Assembly (NCBI GenBank): GCA_020636915.1
Contig: JACJWV010000021.1
Coordinates: 1 to 60,002 of the forward strand
DNA: 60,002 bases
Direction: 5' to 3'
Origin: Nocardioides sp.
GTDB taxonomy: Bacteria > Actinomycetota > Actinomycetes > Propionibacteriales > Nocardioidaceae
Shown here: positions 31,766 to 40,394 of the stretch, one piece after another
Layout: each line of letters opens with the position of its first letter
Numbering within the stretch: the stretch's first letter is position 1
The notes under the pieces: model-generated
The model's input: the letters and a program-made list of their open reading frames with translations, nothing else
The model's database searches: none
Told to the model about the DNA's origin: nothing
Translations under genes and position numbers: made by a program

Positions 31766-33319
31766 ATGAAGACCCTGATCGCCACCGCGCTGCTCGCCGC
31801 CTCGCTGGCCGCCCCCGCGACGAGCCTTCCCGCTGCGAGCCCTGCGTCGGCGTCGGCCGCCCGCCCGCTCGCGACCACCACCGACGGCTGCCTGACCAGC
31901 GTGCCCGACCCGGGCACGACCGCACCCGTCGAGATCTGCTACACGATCTTCCGCCCGGCCGGCGCCACGGCGCGGCACCGGGTGCCGATGGTGGTGCACA
32001 GCCACGGCTGGGGCGGCCAGCGGGAGACCGACCCGTCGGCGTTCGCGCCGTTCCTGCGCCATAGGTACGCCGTCATCTCGTTTGACCAGCGCGGCTTCGG
32101 CGAGAGCGGTGGCCACGCGTACGTCGAGAACCCGGCCGTCGAGGGCCACGACGTGCGCCGCCTCGTGGCCCTCGTCAGCCGGCTGTCGTGGGTCCGCCAG
32201 GACGGCCCCGGCGACCCGCGGATGGCGGCGATCGGCGGCAGCTACGGCGGGGGCTACCAGTTCCTCACCGCCTTCGAGGAGATGCGCGCGAAGGGCAACC
32301 CGGTCCTGGACGCGCTCGCCCCCGAGATCACCTGGAACGACCTCGGTGACAGCCTCGCGCCGCAGGGCGTCGTGCGCACCGAGTGGGCGGCCGCCCTCAG
32401 CGCGGGCGCGGTGCCGTCCGACGCGCTGCCCGCCAACGTCTACAAGGCGCTCGTCGAGGGCTCGGCGACCGGGTCCTGGCCGGACGGGTCGGTGCCCGGC
32501 ACCGAGGACATGGTCAGCTTCTTCGCCCACAACGGGCCGAAGTGGCAGGTCGCCCACGGGCGGCGCCTCGACATCCCGGTCCTGTTCGGCCAGGGCACCA
32601 CCGACACGCTCTTCCCGCTCCAGCAGGGCCTGGCGAATTGGCGCACCGCCATCACGCCACGCGCCCGGCGGCACAGCATCTTCGTCGCCTACAACGGCGG
32701 CCACACCCTGCCCGCCGTGCTGCCGAGCGGCGTCTCCGTCGACTCCGACCCGTGCAGCGAGCGGCTGGCGGGCGGCACCTTCACCGACCTCACCGTCCGG
32801 TTCCTCGACGAGCAGCTCCGGCACCGCCACACGGGGCTGCGCGGCTACGGCCGGTTCCACCTGGCCACCCCGGACAGCACGTGCACCACGGTGGGCTCGG
32901 TGCGGGCCGACACGACGTACGACGTCGGCACGGTCGCGACCACCGAGACCGGCGGTGCGCCGCTGGAGTACGCCGTCGCCACGGGCCCGATCCGGGTCGC
33001 GGGCACGCCGTACCTCACGGGCACGCTGACCGCGCTGGGCGTCAACAACCGCGCGTTCTACGGCCTCGCGGTCGGGACCTCTCCCGCGGACGCGCACCTG
33101 GTGCAGAACAACGTGCTCCCGCTCAGCACCACTGCGCCGGTCGTCGGCGAGCACCGCCGCGTCGACCTGCCGTCCGTCGCCGTCGACGTCCCGGCCGGGC
33201 AGACGCTCTACGTCCTCGCGAGCCCGGTGAGCGACACCTTCGTCGGCATGGGCAGCCGGACTCCGGGAGCCGTGGTCCTGGAGGACACGGCCGTCCACCT
33301 CCCCGTCGTGGGCAGGTGA
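31766..33319 (+). CDS. Secreted CocE/NonD-type alpha/beta hydrolase (S15-like)
   Basis: The 517-aa protein has a Sec signal peptide (MKTLIATALLAASLAAPATS). The hydrolase core has SHGWGG, SFDQRGFGESGG, and the nucleophile elbow GGSYGG (S159 at its centre), followed by a candidate acid and His in TTDTLFPLQQG and NGGHTLP. A C-terminal beta-rich domain follows, as in the X-Pro dipeptidyl-peptidase/cocaine-esterase group, so peptides or esters are likely substrates. It ends 20 bp before the glycosidase gene, though TAGCCT in that gap suggests a separate promoter for it. Confidence 0.85.
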   Translation: MKTLIATALLAASLAAPATSLPAASPASASAARPLATTTDGCLTSVPDPGTTAPVEICYTIFRPAGATARHRVPMVVHSHGWGGQRETDPSAFAPFLRHRYAVISFDQRGFGESGGHAYVENPAVEGHDVRRLVALVSRLSWVRQDGPGDPRMAAIGGSYGGGYQFLTAFEEMRAKGNPVLDALAPEITWNDLGDSLAPQGVVRTEWAAALSAGAVPSDALPANVYKALVEGSATGSWPDGSVPGTEDMVSFFAHNGPKWQVAHGRRLDIPVLFGQGTTDTLFPLQQGLANWRTAITPRARRHSIFVAYNGGHTLPAVLPSGVSVDSDPCSERLAGGTFTDLTVRFLDEQLRHRHTGLRGYGRFHLATPDSTCTTVGSVRADTTYDVGTVATTETGGAPLEYAVATGPIRVAGTPYLTGTLTALGVNNRAFYGLAVGTSPADAHLVQNNVLPLSTTAPVVGEHRRVDLPSVAVDVPAGQTLYVLASPVSDTFVGMGSRTPGAVVLEDTAVHLPVVGR

Positions 33320-33325
33320 GCGACC

Positions 33326-33331
33326 TAGCCT
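33326..33331 (+). promoter_or_regulatory. Leaderless-type -10 (TAGCCT)
   Basis: TAGCCT ends 7 nt before GTG 33339, within the 19-bp gap after the hydrolase stop. Confidence 0.55.
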
Positions 33332-33338
33332 TGCAGAG

Positions 33339-34610
33339 GTGCGTACCCGCCTGACCCTCTCGGCCGGCCTGGTCGCGTGCGCGCTCGCTGCTGGAGCGCC
33401 CGCCCTCGCCGGGGACCCCACCGACCCCTCCGGCCCCGTCGCAGGACGCGCCGGCCAGACCGGCCAGGGCCGCTCGCCCGACGTCCCCCGCGCCCTGCAC
33501 CCGCAGGACTCCTCCGGCGACCGGCCGGGCCGGATCGCGCCACCGCGCACCACGGCGCACCCGCGCACCAGCACGAGCGGCCGGGTGAGCTGGCGGGTCG
33601 CCCCCGGGGTGAAGTACACCCGCTGGACCCAGACCGACGCCCGCGGGCCGATCGTCGCCCACCTGCTGACGATCGACCCGGACACGCCCGGGCTGAAGAT
33701 CGACTACGCCAGCATGGGATCCGTACGCCGGGTGGCGCCCGTCAAGGACATCCTGGCCGCCGACCGCGCGGTCGCCGGGGTCAACGGCGACTTCTACGAC
33801 ATCGGCCACACGGGCGCGCCGCTCGGCCTCGGCAAGGACCGGCAGCGCGGGCTGCTGCACGCGCGCCAGGACGGGTGGAACAACGCCTTCTTCATCGACG
33901 CGCACGGCGAGCCGGGCATCGACGACCTGCCGATGACGGCGCGCATCCTCTTCCATCCCCAGCTGCCGGTGACCAACCTGAACTCCCCGTTCGTCGCCCC
34001 CGGCGGCATCGGCATCTACACGCCGCGGTGGGGCCGCACGGCCGGCTACAGCGTCACCCAGGGCCAGAAGGAGCACGTCCGCGAGGTCGTCGTCGCGAAC
34101 GGTCGCGTCGTCAGCAACCGGGCGCGGCTGTCGACGGACCGGGCGATCACCGGGTTCCTGCTCGTCGGCCGAGGCGACAGCGCCGACCTGCTGCGCCGGC
34201 AGCTCCCGACGGGCACGCGGGTCCGGGCGCAGTGGTCGCTGGCCGGGCACCCGCAGATGGCGATCTCCGGCAACCACTTCCTGGTCCACGAGGGCGTCAT
34301 CCGCGCCGTCGACGACCGGATCCTCGCGCCACGCACCGCCGTCGGCGTCGACGCCGACACCGGCGAGGTGCTGCTCCTCGTCGTCGACGGGCGCAGCCAG
34401 CGCAGCCGCGGCTACACGATGGTCGAGCTCGCCGACCTCATGGTCGACCTCGGCGCGGACGAGGCGGTCAACCTCGACGGCGGCGGTTCCTCGACCATGG
34501 TCGGCCGCAACCGCAAGGGCGCGACCGCGGTGCTCAACACCCCGTCCGACGGCTTCCAGCGCTGGGTCGCCAACGCGGTCGCGATCACCTACCACCGCCC
34601 TCGAGGCTGA
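33339..34610 (+). CDS. Secreted phosphodiester glycosidase family protein (NAGPA domain)
   Basis: The 423-aa protein has a Sec signal peptide (MRTRLTLSAGLVACALAAGAPALA), a Pro-rich linker to about residue 80, then a NAGPA domain: VAGVNGDFYD near 145, and the signature AVNLDGGGSSTMV near 380. The family hydrolyses glycosyl phosphodiesters (in animals, uncovering of mannose-6-phosphate); bacterial members act on cell-surface polymers such as teichoic-acid-type or exopolysaccharide substrates, mostly unproven. The 3' end overlaps the convergent lipoprotein gene by 26 bp. Confidence 0.88.
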   Translation: MRTRLTLSAGLVACALAAGAPALAGDPTDPSGPVAGRAGQTGQGRSPDVPRALHPQDSSGDRPGRIAPPRTTAHPRTSTSGRVSWRVAPGVKYTRWTQTDARGPIVAHLLTIDPDTPGLKIDYASMGSVRRVAPVKDILAADRAVAGVNGDFYDIGHTGAPLGLGKDRQRGLLHARQDGWNNAFFIDAHGEPGIDDLPMTARILFHPQLPVTNLNSPFVAPGGIGIYTPRWGRTAGYSVTQGQKEHVREVVVANGRVVSNRARLSTDRAITGFLLVGRGDSADLLRRQLPTGTRVRAQWSLAGHPQMAISGNHFLVHEGVIRAVDDRILAPRTAVGVDADTGEVLLLVVDGRSQRSRGYTMVELADLMVDLGADEAVNLDGGGSSTMVGRNRKGATAVLNTPSDGFQRWVANAVAITYHRPRG

Positions 34611-35127
34611 CCGGCACTGCGGCGAGCCCGACGGTCGTGACCGCCGCGACGCACTCCATGTGCGGCGTCGGCACCGGGGTCGGCACGATCGCGACCCCGT
34701 CCTCCAGCGACCGCACGCTGGCGTCCGCGGGCTTGTCGCAGCCGATCATGACGACCTGGGCGACCAGCACCTCGCCTTCCTCGACCTCGACACCCTCGGC
34801 CGCGCGCGTCACGTCGGCCGCGAACCCGCTGTCGAACTGCTGCACGTAGGACGCCAGCGCGCCGTCGCTGGCCAGGAAGGTCACCCGCTCCGCCGGGTCG
34901 CCGCGCCCGCTGGTCGCCGACACCAGGGTGACCGTGGTGCCCGGGACGGTCGGCGCCGCGCTCGGGTCCTGGCCCGGGCTCTCCCCCGACCCGGTGCTGG
35001 CGGTGTCCCCGGGGGTGTCGCTGCCGGTGTCGCTGCCGGTGTCGCTGCCGGTGTCGCTGCCGCACCCGGCCACGGCCAGGACCAGGAGCAGCAGGAGGGC
35101 CCCGAGAGGTCGCGTGAGGAGTCGCAT
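34585..35127 (-). CDS. Lipoprotein with Gly-Ser-Asp-Thr repeat linker
   Basis: This 180-aa lipoprotein has signal MRLLTRPLGALLLLLVLAVAGC (lipobox VAGC). A linker of four GSDT repeats follows, encoded by four identical 12-bp units (35015-35062), then a small domain with two cysteines (VVMIGCDKP and HMECVAAV). ATG 35127 fits best: TACCGT (35137-35142, minus strand) is 9 nt away. ATG 35133 is an alternative but only 3 nt from that hexamer. The repeat count may vary by slippage, changing linker length without a frameshift. Function unknown. Confidence 0.75.
   Translation of the reverse strand: MRLLTRPLGALLLLLVLAVAGCGSDTGSDTGSDTGSDTPGDTASTGSGESPGQDPSAAPTVPGTTVTLVSATSGRGDPAERVTFLASDGALASYVQQFDSGFAADVTRAAEGVEVEEGEVLVAQVVMIGCDKPADASVRSLEDGVAIVPTPVPTPHMECVAAVTTVGLAAVPVSLEGGGR
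35015..35062 (-). repeat. In-frame tandem repeat, four copies of a 12-bp unit
   Basis: GTGTCGCTGCCG (plus strand) is repeated four times and encodes the GSDT repeats of the lipoprotein linker. Confidence 0.9.
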
Positions 35128-35194
35128 GAGCATGGGACGGTAGCGGCCGCGACCGGGTTCCGTCGTCCTCGGCCGCAGGTTTCCTCGGGCGCGC

Positions 35195-35278
35195 GTACAC
35201 GACGCGCCGACTCGACCGTCGTGCGCGTACAAGATGCGCCGACTCGGGCTCCCCTGACGTACAAGATGCGCCGACTCG
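35195..35278 (+). repeat. Three copies of the 20-bp dispersed repeat
   Basis: Copies at 35195-35214, 35227-35246 and 35259-35278 are all in the same orientation. The last two are identical to GTACAAGATGCGCCGACTCG; the first differs at two positions. They lie in the divergent region upstream of mug and the lipoprotein gene. Confidence 0.85.
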
Positions 35279-35305
35279 GCATCGGATCAGTGGCAGGCTT
35301 CGCGG

Positions 35306-35872
35306 GTGCCCCGCTTCACCCGCGCCGAGCTCGAGTCGTACCGCGGCCGCGAGGTGCCCGACCTGATCGGCCCCGATCTCCGGCTGCTGTTCGTCGGCAT
35401 CAACCCCGGCCTGTGGACCGCGGCCACCCAGACCCACTTCGCCCACCCGGCGAACCGGTTCTACCCCGCGCTGCTCCTCGCCGGCATCATCACCGAGCCG
35501 ATCAGCCCGTCAGCGGGCATGACCGACGAGGACCGTGACCGGCTGCGCGCCCGCGGCGTCGGGATCACCAACCTGGTGCGCCGGGCGACCGCCCGCGCCA
35601 GCGAGCTCACCCCCGAGGAGCTGCGGGCCGGCGGGCTCGAGCTGGTGGAGACGGTGCGCCGCACCCGACCGCGCGTGGTCGCGGTCGCCGGCATCACGGC
35701 GTACCGCACCGCCTTCGCGCAGCCGAAGGCGGTGGCGGGTCGTCAGCCGGAGGCGCTCGCCGGGGCCGAGGTCTGGGTGGTGCCGAACCCGAGCGGGCTC
35801 AACGCCCACGAGACCACGGCGACGCTTGCGGAGGCGTACGGCGCGGCGGCTCGGGCTGCGGGAGTGACGTAG
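35306..35872 (+). CDS. mug: G/U mismatch-specific DNA glycosylase (Mug)
   Basis: The 188-aa protein is a Mug/TDG-family glycosylase that removes uracil and ethenocytosine opposite guanine. Motif 1 GINPGL is at 31-36 (the catalytic Asn N33 of Mug enzymes) and motif 2 NPSGLNAH at 161-168. GTG 35306 gives MPRFTRAELESYRGREVPDLI; CAGGCT ends 6 nt before it, a weak leaderless-type -10. The upstream region carries three dispersed repeats. The 3' end overlaps the convergent gene by 74 bp. Full length for the family. Confidence 0.92.
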   Translation: MPRFTRAELESYRGREVPDLIGPDLRLLFVGINPGLWTAATQTHFAHPANRFYPALLLAGIITEPISPSAGMTDEDRDRLRARGVGITNLVRRATARASELTPEELRAGGLELVETVRRTRPRVVAVAGITAYRTAFAQPKAVAGRQPEALAGAEVWVVPNPSGLNAHETTATLAEAYGAAARAAGVT

Positions 35873-36479
35873 CGGCCTTCACGGCGTCGATGCCGACCCC
35901 GAGCAGGTCGCGCAGGCGCGCGTCCGCCTCGGGACCGCCGGCGTTCATGACGCCCTCGATGCTGCAGCGCACCATCGTCGGCGCGCACCGCTCGGCGTAC
36001 GCCTTGCGGTTGATCCGGCCGCGCACCTCGAGCCGGTCGACCCACGCGACCGCGCCCGGGACGAGGTCGAGGGCCGAGCGTGCCTGGTGGCGCTGGTCGG
36101 CCAGCGCAGGATCGTCGCCGCAGATCTCGACCGCGCGCGCCAGACCGGCGGCCAGGACCCGCTGCGTCGCCTCCGGCTGGTCGAGCAGCTGGCGCGAGGC
36201 CACCGCGACCGACAGCCGGACGGGGGTGTCCTCGTCGCCGACGAGCCCGACGACCGACGGGATCAGCGGCGGCAGCAGCCGGCGCCCCTCGTCGGAGATC
36301 GCGTCGTTGACCTGCCGCGCGAGCTGCGCGAGCAGCGGATGGGTGCAGGAGGGATGGTCGCTCCAGCGTTCGCCCGCGAGGACCGAGGCGAGCTCCATGA
36401 AGCAGGCCCCGCGCTTGGGGTTGCGGTGGCGCCCACGCGACAGGATCGGCAGGCCGTCGGGAAGGGTGGATGTCCTCAT
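35799..36479 (-). CDS. Hypothetical protein
   Basis: The 226-aa protein has no signal peptide. Its middle is helical (MELASVLAGERWSDHPSCTHPLLAQLARQVNDAISDEGRRLLPPLIPSVVGLVGD) and resembles hypothetical actinobacterial proteins without an assigned domain; two Cys (HPSCTH and RCAPTMVRC) may matter. ATG 36479 is preceded by GGAGG at good spacing. The Pro/Arg-rich C-terminal 20 residues lie in the region antisense to mug and are probably not functional. The gene lies downstream of glgC and of a 9-bp repeat array. Confidence 0.65.
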   Translation of the reverse strand: MRTSTLPDGLPILSRGRHRNPKRGACFMELASVLAGERWSDHPSCTHPLLAQLARQVNDAISDEGRRLLPPLIPSVVGLVGDEDTPVRLSVAVASRQLLDQPEATQRVLAAGLARAVEICGDDPALADQRHQARSALDLVPGAVAWVDRLEVRGRINRKAYAERCAPTMVRCSIEGVMNAGGPEADARLRDLLGVGIDAVKAATSLPQPEPPRRTPPQASPWSRGR

Positions 36480-36540
36480 CTGGTGCCTCCTGCATCGAGG
36501 ATGCGCCTCCGCCACCCGGACGGCAACCGTCTCGCGCGAG

Positions 36541-36606
36541 GAAATCCCAGGAATCCCCAGGAATCGGCAGGGATCCGCGGGATCCGCGGGATCCGCGGGA
36601 TCCGCG
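36541..36606. repeat. 9-bp tandem array between glgC and the next gene
   Basis: Four perfect copies of GGATCCGCG occupy 36571-36606, preceded by about three degenerate 10-bp copies (36541-36570). The array ends directly at the glgC stop codon (36607-36609). Confidence 0.85.
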
Positions 36607-37854
36607 TCAGACGGGGAAGTGCTGATCCTTCCCCAGGACGGTCAGCCCGTCCTCGACGACGAACCCCCGGGCGAGGTCGGCTGCGTGGTCGACGCCGACC
36701 TCGGCGCCCGGTGGCACCACGACGTTCTTGTCGATGATCGCGTTGCGGACGACCGCGCCGGCACCCACACGCACGCCGTTCATCAGCACCGAGCCGGTCA
36801 CCTCCGCGCCGGCGTCGACGCGTACGGCCGGCGACAGCACCGAGCGGCGTACCTGGCCGCCGGTGACGACGACCCCCGGCGAGAGCACGGCCTCGTCGGC
36901 GCTGGGGACCTGGCCCGCTCCGCCCTGCACCAGCTTGACCGGCGGCTGCGGGCCGTAGGAGGTGAAGATCGGCCACGAGAAGTTGTAGAGGTTGAAGACC
37001 GGCAGCGGCGACACGACGTCCATGTGGGCCGCGTAGTAGGACCCGAGCGTCCCGACGTCGCGCCAGTAGTCGCGGTCGCGCTCGGTGGAGCCGGCGACGT
37101 CGTTGTCCTTGAAGTCGTAGACGCCGGCCTGCTGGCGGCGCACGAACGACGGCACGATGTCTCCGCCCATGTCGTGCTTCGACCCGATCTCGGTGGCGTC
37201 GCGGGTGACGGCCTCGACGAGCGCGTCGGCGTCGAAGACGTAGTTGCCCATCGACGCGAGCACCTCCCCCGGGCTGTCCGGCAGGCCGACCGGGTCGGCC
37301 GGCTTCTCGAGGAAGTCGCGGATCCGGGCCGGGTCGTCGGGGTGCACGTCGATCACGCCGAACTGGTCCGCGAGCCCGATCGGCTGCCGGATCGCGGCCA
37401 CGGTGCAGGCGGCGCCGCTGGCGATGTGCGACTTGACCATCTGGTGGAAGTCCATGCGGTAGACGTGGTCGGCGCCCACGACGACCACGATGTCGGGCTT
37501 CTCGTCGCGCAGCAGGTTCAATGACTGGTAGATCGCGTCGGCGCTGCCGAGGTACCAGTGCTTGCCGACCCGCTGCTGCGCCGGCACCGGGGTGACGTAG
37601 TTGCCGAGCATCGTCGACATCCGCCAGGTCTGGGTGACGTGCCGGTCCAGGCTGTGCGACTTGTACTGCGTCAGCACGACGACCTGCAGGTAGCCGGAGT
37701 TGACGACGTTGGAGAGCGCGAAGTCGATCAGGCGGTAGATCCCCGCGAACGGCACCGCCGGCTTGGCCCGGTCGGCGGTCAGCGGCATGAGTCTCTTGCC
37801 CTCCCCTCCGGCCAGGACGATCGCGAGCACCTTCCGGCGGGAGCTGAGGGCCAT
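36607..37854 (-). CDS. glgC: Glucose-1-phosphate adenylyltransferase
   Basis: The 415-aa enzyme makes ADP-glucose from ATP and glucose-1-phosphate, the activating step of glycogen synthesis. The N-terminus VLAIVLAGGEGKRLMPLTADRAKPAVPFAGIYRLIDFALSN contains the nucleotide-binding loop and the PAVPF motif. The pyrophosphorylase core includes VGADHVYRMDF, and a C-terminal left-handed beta-helix follows (VRRSVLSPAVRVDAGAEVTGSVLMNGVRVGAGAVVRNAIID). It is divergent from glgA with 36 bp between starts; TAGGTT lies 6 nt before ATG 37854. Coordinated expression with glgA is expected from the shared promoter region. Confidence 0.95.
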   Translation of the reverse strand: MALSSRRKVLAIVLAGGEGKRLMPLTADRAKPAVPFAGIYRLIDFALSNVVNSGYLQVVVLTQYKSHSLDRHVTQTWRMSTMLGNYVTPVPAQQRVGKHWYLGSADAIYQSLNLLRDEKPDIVVVVGADHVYRMDFHQMVKSHIASGAACTVAAIRQPIGLADQFGVIDVHPDDPARIRDFLEKPADPVGLPDSPGEVLASMGNYVFDADALVEAVTRDATEIGSKHDMGGDIVPSFVRRQQAGVYDFKDNDVAGSTERDRDYWRDVGTLGSYYAAHMDVVSPLPVFNLYNFSWPIFTSYGPQPPVKLVQGGAGQVPSADEAVLSPGVVVTGGQVRRSVLSPAVRVDAGAEVTGSVLMNGVRVGAGAVVRNAIIDKNVVVPPGAEVGVDHAADLARGFVVEDGLTVLGKDQHFPV

Positions 37855-37860
37855 GGGACC

Positions 37861-37884
37861 AACCTACTCATCCGCGGGTAGGTT
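37861..37884. promoter_or_regulatory. Divergent leaderless promoters of glgC and glgA
   Basis: TAGGTT occurs on the minus strand at 37866-37861 (6 nt before ATG 37854) and on the plus strand at 37879-37884 (6 nt before GTG 37891). Any -35 elements must overlap the opposite promoter. Confidence 0.6.
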
Positions 37885-37890
37885 CGGGCT

Positions 37891-39093
37891 GTGCGAGTCG
37901 ACGTGCTGTCCCGCGAGTACCCACCCGAGGTCTACGGCGGCGCCGGCGTGCACGTGGCCGAGCTGGTCCGGGCGCTGCGCGCCCGTGACGACGTCGAGGC
38001 CCACGTGCACGCGTTCGGCGCACCTCGTCCCGAGCAACCCGGGGAGGAGGGCCTCACGTCGTCGTACGCCGACCTCGCCGAGCTGTCCGGCGCCAACGCG
38101 GCGCTGCGCACCCTCGGGGTCGACCTGGCGATCGCCGCCGGCTGCGCCGGGACCGAGCTGGTCCACTCCCACACGTGGTACGCCAACATGGCCGGGCACC
38201 TGTCCGCGCTGCTGTACGACGTCCCGCACGTCGTCAGCGCGCACTCGCTCGAGCCGCTGCGGCCGTGGAAGGCCGAGCAGCTCGGCGGCGGCTACGCGAT
38301 CTCCTCGTGGGTGGAGCGGACGTCGTACGAGGCGGCGGCCGCGGTGATCGCGGTGTCGGCGGCGATGCGCGACGACGTGCTCGCGTCGTACCCCGCGATC
38401 GACCCGGCCCGGGTGCACGTGGTCCACAACGGCATCGACACCGCGGACTGGTCGCCCCGGGTCGACCCGGCGCGCGTGCGCGAGCTGGGGGTCGACCCCG
38501 ACCGGCCGTCGGTCGTCTTCGTCGGGCGGATCACCCGGCAGAAGGGCCTGCCGCTCTTCCTGCGCGCGTGCGCTTCCCTGCCCGCCGACGTCCAGATCGT
38601 CCTGTGCGCCGGCGCCCCCGACACCCCGGAGATCATGGCCGAGGTCGAGGAGCTGGTCGCGGGCCTGCGGTCCTCCCGGTCCGGGGTCGTCTGGATCCCG
38701 GAGATGCTGCCGCGACCCGACGTCGTCGCGCTCCTCACGGCCGCTACGGCGTTCGCGTGCCCCTCGATCTACGAGCCGCTCGGCATCGTCAACCTCGAGG
38801 CGATGGCCTGCGAGACGGCCGTCGTCGCCACCGCGACCGGCGGCATCCCCGAGGTCGTCGTCGACGGCACGACCGGGCTCCTGGTGCCGATCGAGCAGGC
38901 CACCGACGGCACCGGCACCCCGCTCGACCCGGACCGCTACGTCGCCGACTTCGCCGCCGCCCTGACCGCGGTGGTCTCCGACCCCGACCGCGCGGCGCAG
39001 ATGGGGCGCGCCGGCCGCGACCGGGCGATCTCGTCGTTCTCCTGGGACGCGATCGCCGAGCGGACGGTCGAGGTCTACCGCTCGGTGCTCTGA
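37891..39093 (+). CDS. glgA: Glycogen synthase, actinobacterial GT4 type (GlgA/GlgM)
   Basis: The 400-aa GT-B glycosyltransferase of family GT4 starts VRVDVLSREYPPEVYGGAGVHVAELVRAL, with the Gly-rich GGAGVH donor/acceptor loop. The C-terminal half has VGRITRQKGLPLFLRA and the catalytic EPLGIVNLEAMA motif. Homologues in actinobacteria make glycogen from ADP-glucose or maltose-1-phosphate from glucose-1-phosphate and ADP-glucose for the GlgE route; the two cannot be told apart by eye. It is paired with glgC, which supplies ADP-glucose. Confidence 0.93.
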   Translation: MRVDVLSREYPPEVYGGAGVHVAELVRALRARDDVEAHVHAFGAPRPEQPGEEGLTSSYADLAELSGANAALRTLGVDLAIAAGCAGTELVHSHTWYANMAGHLSALLYDVPHVVSAHSLEPLRPWKAEQLGGGYAISSWVERTSYEAAAAVIAVSAAMRDDVLASYPAIDPARVHVVHNGIDTADWSPRVDPARVRELGVDPDRPSVVFVGRITRQKGLPLFLRACASLPADVQIVLCAGAPDTPEIMAEVEELVAGLRSSRSGVVWIPEMLPRPDVVALLTAATAFACPSIYEPLGIVNLEAMACETAVVATATGGIPEVVVDGTTGLLVPIEQATDGTGTPLDPDRYVADFAAALTAVVSDPDRAAQMGRAGRDRAISSFSWDAIAERTVEVYRSVL

Positions 39094-39172
39094 CCCGCAC
39101 CCCTGGTCGCCCGGGCAGAACGGCCCTGTGGACGACCGCCGGCGACCCGTCGCGACGGGGAACAGGTCGGAC

Positions 39173-39592
39173 ATGACATCACTCCCACCGGTCCACACCC
39201 AGTCCGACCTGCTCGCCGTCTGGCGCCAGCTGATGGAGCCGCTCGGGTTCGGCGGGTCGAGCGTGTGGATGCTCCGCATCCAGCCCGACCGCGCCGTCGT
39301 GCCGCAGGTCGTCGAGATCGCCGAGGTCGAGGGCCCGCCCGAGCCCGACCTCACCGAGAGCTTCGCCGAGGTGCTGCGGCTCCTCGACCAGGACGACCCT
39401 GGGCACGCCTACGCCTTCCTGCGCTCGCGCCCCGGGACCGGGACAGCGGACCACACCGACCGCGCCTGGGCGGCCTTCCTCTACGACGCCGGTCGGGTCG
39501 CCGGGGTGGGGGTCGAGGTGGTGCACCTGGCGACCGACGCCGACGTCGTACCGCTCCCCCTGGACGAGATCGGCCTCGGCCGCACCGCGTGA
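39173..39592 (+). CDS. Hypothetical protein
   Basis: This 139-aa acidic soluble protein (MTSLPPVHTQSDLLAVWRQLMEPLGFGGSSVWMLRIQPDRAVVPQVVEI) has no recognised domain. ATG 39173 is used; GTG 39128 is in frame but adds sequence without conserved appearance. It precedes the EthD-like gene by 16 bp, though TACGGT in that gap suggests an independent promoter for that gene. Function unknown. Confidence 0.65.
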   Translation: MTSLPPVHTQSDLLAVWRQLMEPLGFGGSSVWMLRIQPDRAVVPQVVEIAEVEGPPEPDLTESFAEVLRLLDQDDPGHAYAFLRSRPGTGTADHTDRAWAAFLYDAGRVAGVGVEVVHLATDADVVPLPLDEIGLGRTA

Positions 39593-39596
39593 CGGC

Positions 39597-39602
39597 TACG
39601 GT
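39597..39602 (+). promoter_or_regulatory. Leaderless-type -10 (TACGGT)
   Basis: TACGGT ends 6 nt before GTG 39609. Confidence 0.55.
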
Positions 39603-39608
39603 CGGCGC

Positions 39609-40301
39609 GTGACCGACGCCGTCGACAAGCACGTCTACCTGCTCCGGGGACCGACCGGCTCCCTCCACGACCCGGGCCTCCACGCCGAGCTGCGGGCGGC
39701 CGGCGTCGGGAGGCTGCAGGTCAACGTCGACGACGAGCCGGTCGCCGCCGCGATGCGGATCCCGCACCTCGACCCGCCGGTCGCGGCGGTGGTCAGCACC
39801 TGGGACGGTGACCCGTCAGCGGTCGCCGCGGCCCTGCGCCAGGTGGCCGAGCTCGTCCACGGGTACGCCGTGGACGAGCGTCGCCGCCTCGACCCGCCGG
39901 AGGTGTGGGACGGCGGCCGGGCCGACGCCCTGGCGAACGTCGCGGTCCTGCGGCGTCCTGCCGAGCTGCCCCGCGAGGAGTGGCTGCGCCGCTGGATGGT
40001 CGAGCACACGCCGATCGCGATCCGGACCCAGGCCACCTCCGGCTACGTGCAGAACGTCGTCACCGCCGCGGTCACCGAGGGCGCACCTGCGGTCGACGCG
40101 GTCGTGGAGGAGCTGTTCCCGAGCGCCGGGATCACCGACATGCACGCGTTCTACGGCAGCGGCGGCGACGACGCCGAGCTGGGCCGGCGGATCACCGAGC
40201 TGATGGCGAGCGTGTCCCGCATCGGCGCCGACCGCGACCTGGACCTGGTGCCGACCAGCCGCTACCTCTACGAGCTGGGCCGCGGCGGTCAGGAGGCGTA
40301 G
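39609..40301 (+). CDS. EthD-like dimeric alpha-beta barrel protein
   Basis: The 230-aa protein has a C-terminal EthD-type ferredoxin-like domain (RRPAELPREEWLRRWMVEHTPIAIRTQATSGYVQNVVTAAV), the motif found in EthD and polyketide-cyclase-like proteins, and a divergent N-terminal half that may be a second copy. EthD supports cytochrome P450 alkyl-ether cleavage in rhodococci, but no P450 gene is nearby. The role may be binding or turnover of a hydrophobic metabolite. The GTG start is supported by TACGGT. Confidence 0.72.
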   Translation: MTDAVDKHVYLLRGPTGSLHDPGLHAELRAAGVGRLQVNVDDEPVAAAMRIPHLDPPVAAVVSTWDGDPSAVAAALRQVAELVHGYAVDERRRLDPPEVWDGGRADALANVAVLRRPAELPREEWLRRWMVEHTPIAIRTQATSGYVQNVVTAAVTEGAPAVDAVVEELFPSAGITDMHAFYGSGGDDAELGRRITELMASVSRIGADRDLDLVPTSRYLYELGRGGQEA

Positions 40302-40394
40302 CGCCGCACGTCGACCACGCCTGCGTAGAACGCGACGTGTCCGGCGATCGGCGCGAGCCCCTGACCCGTCGGACGCGGGAGGTCATCAGCATCG

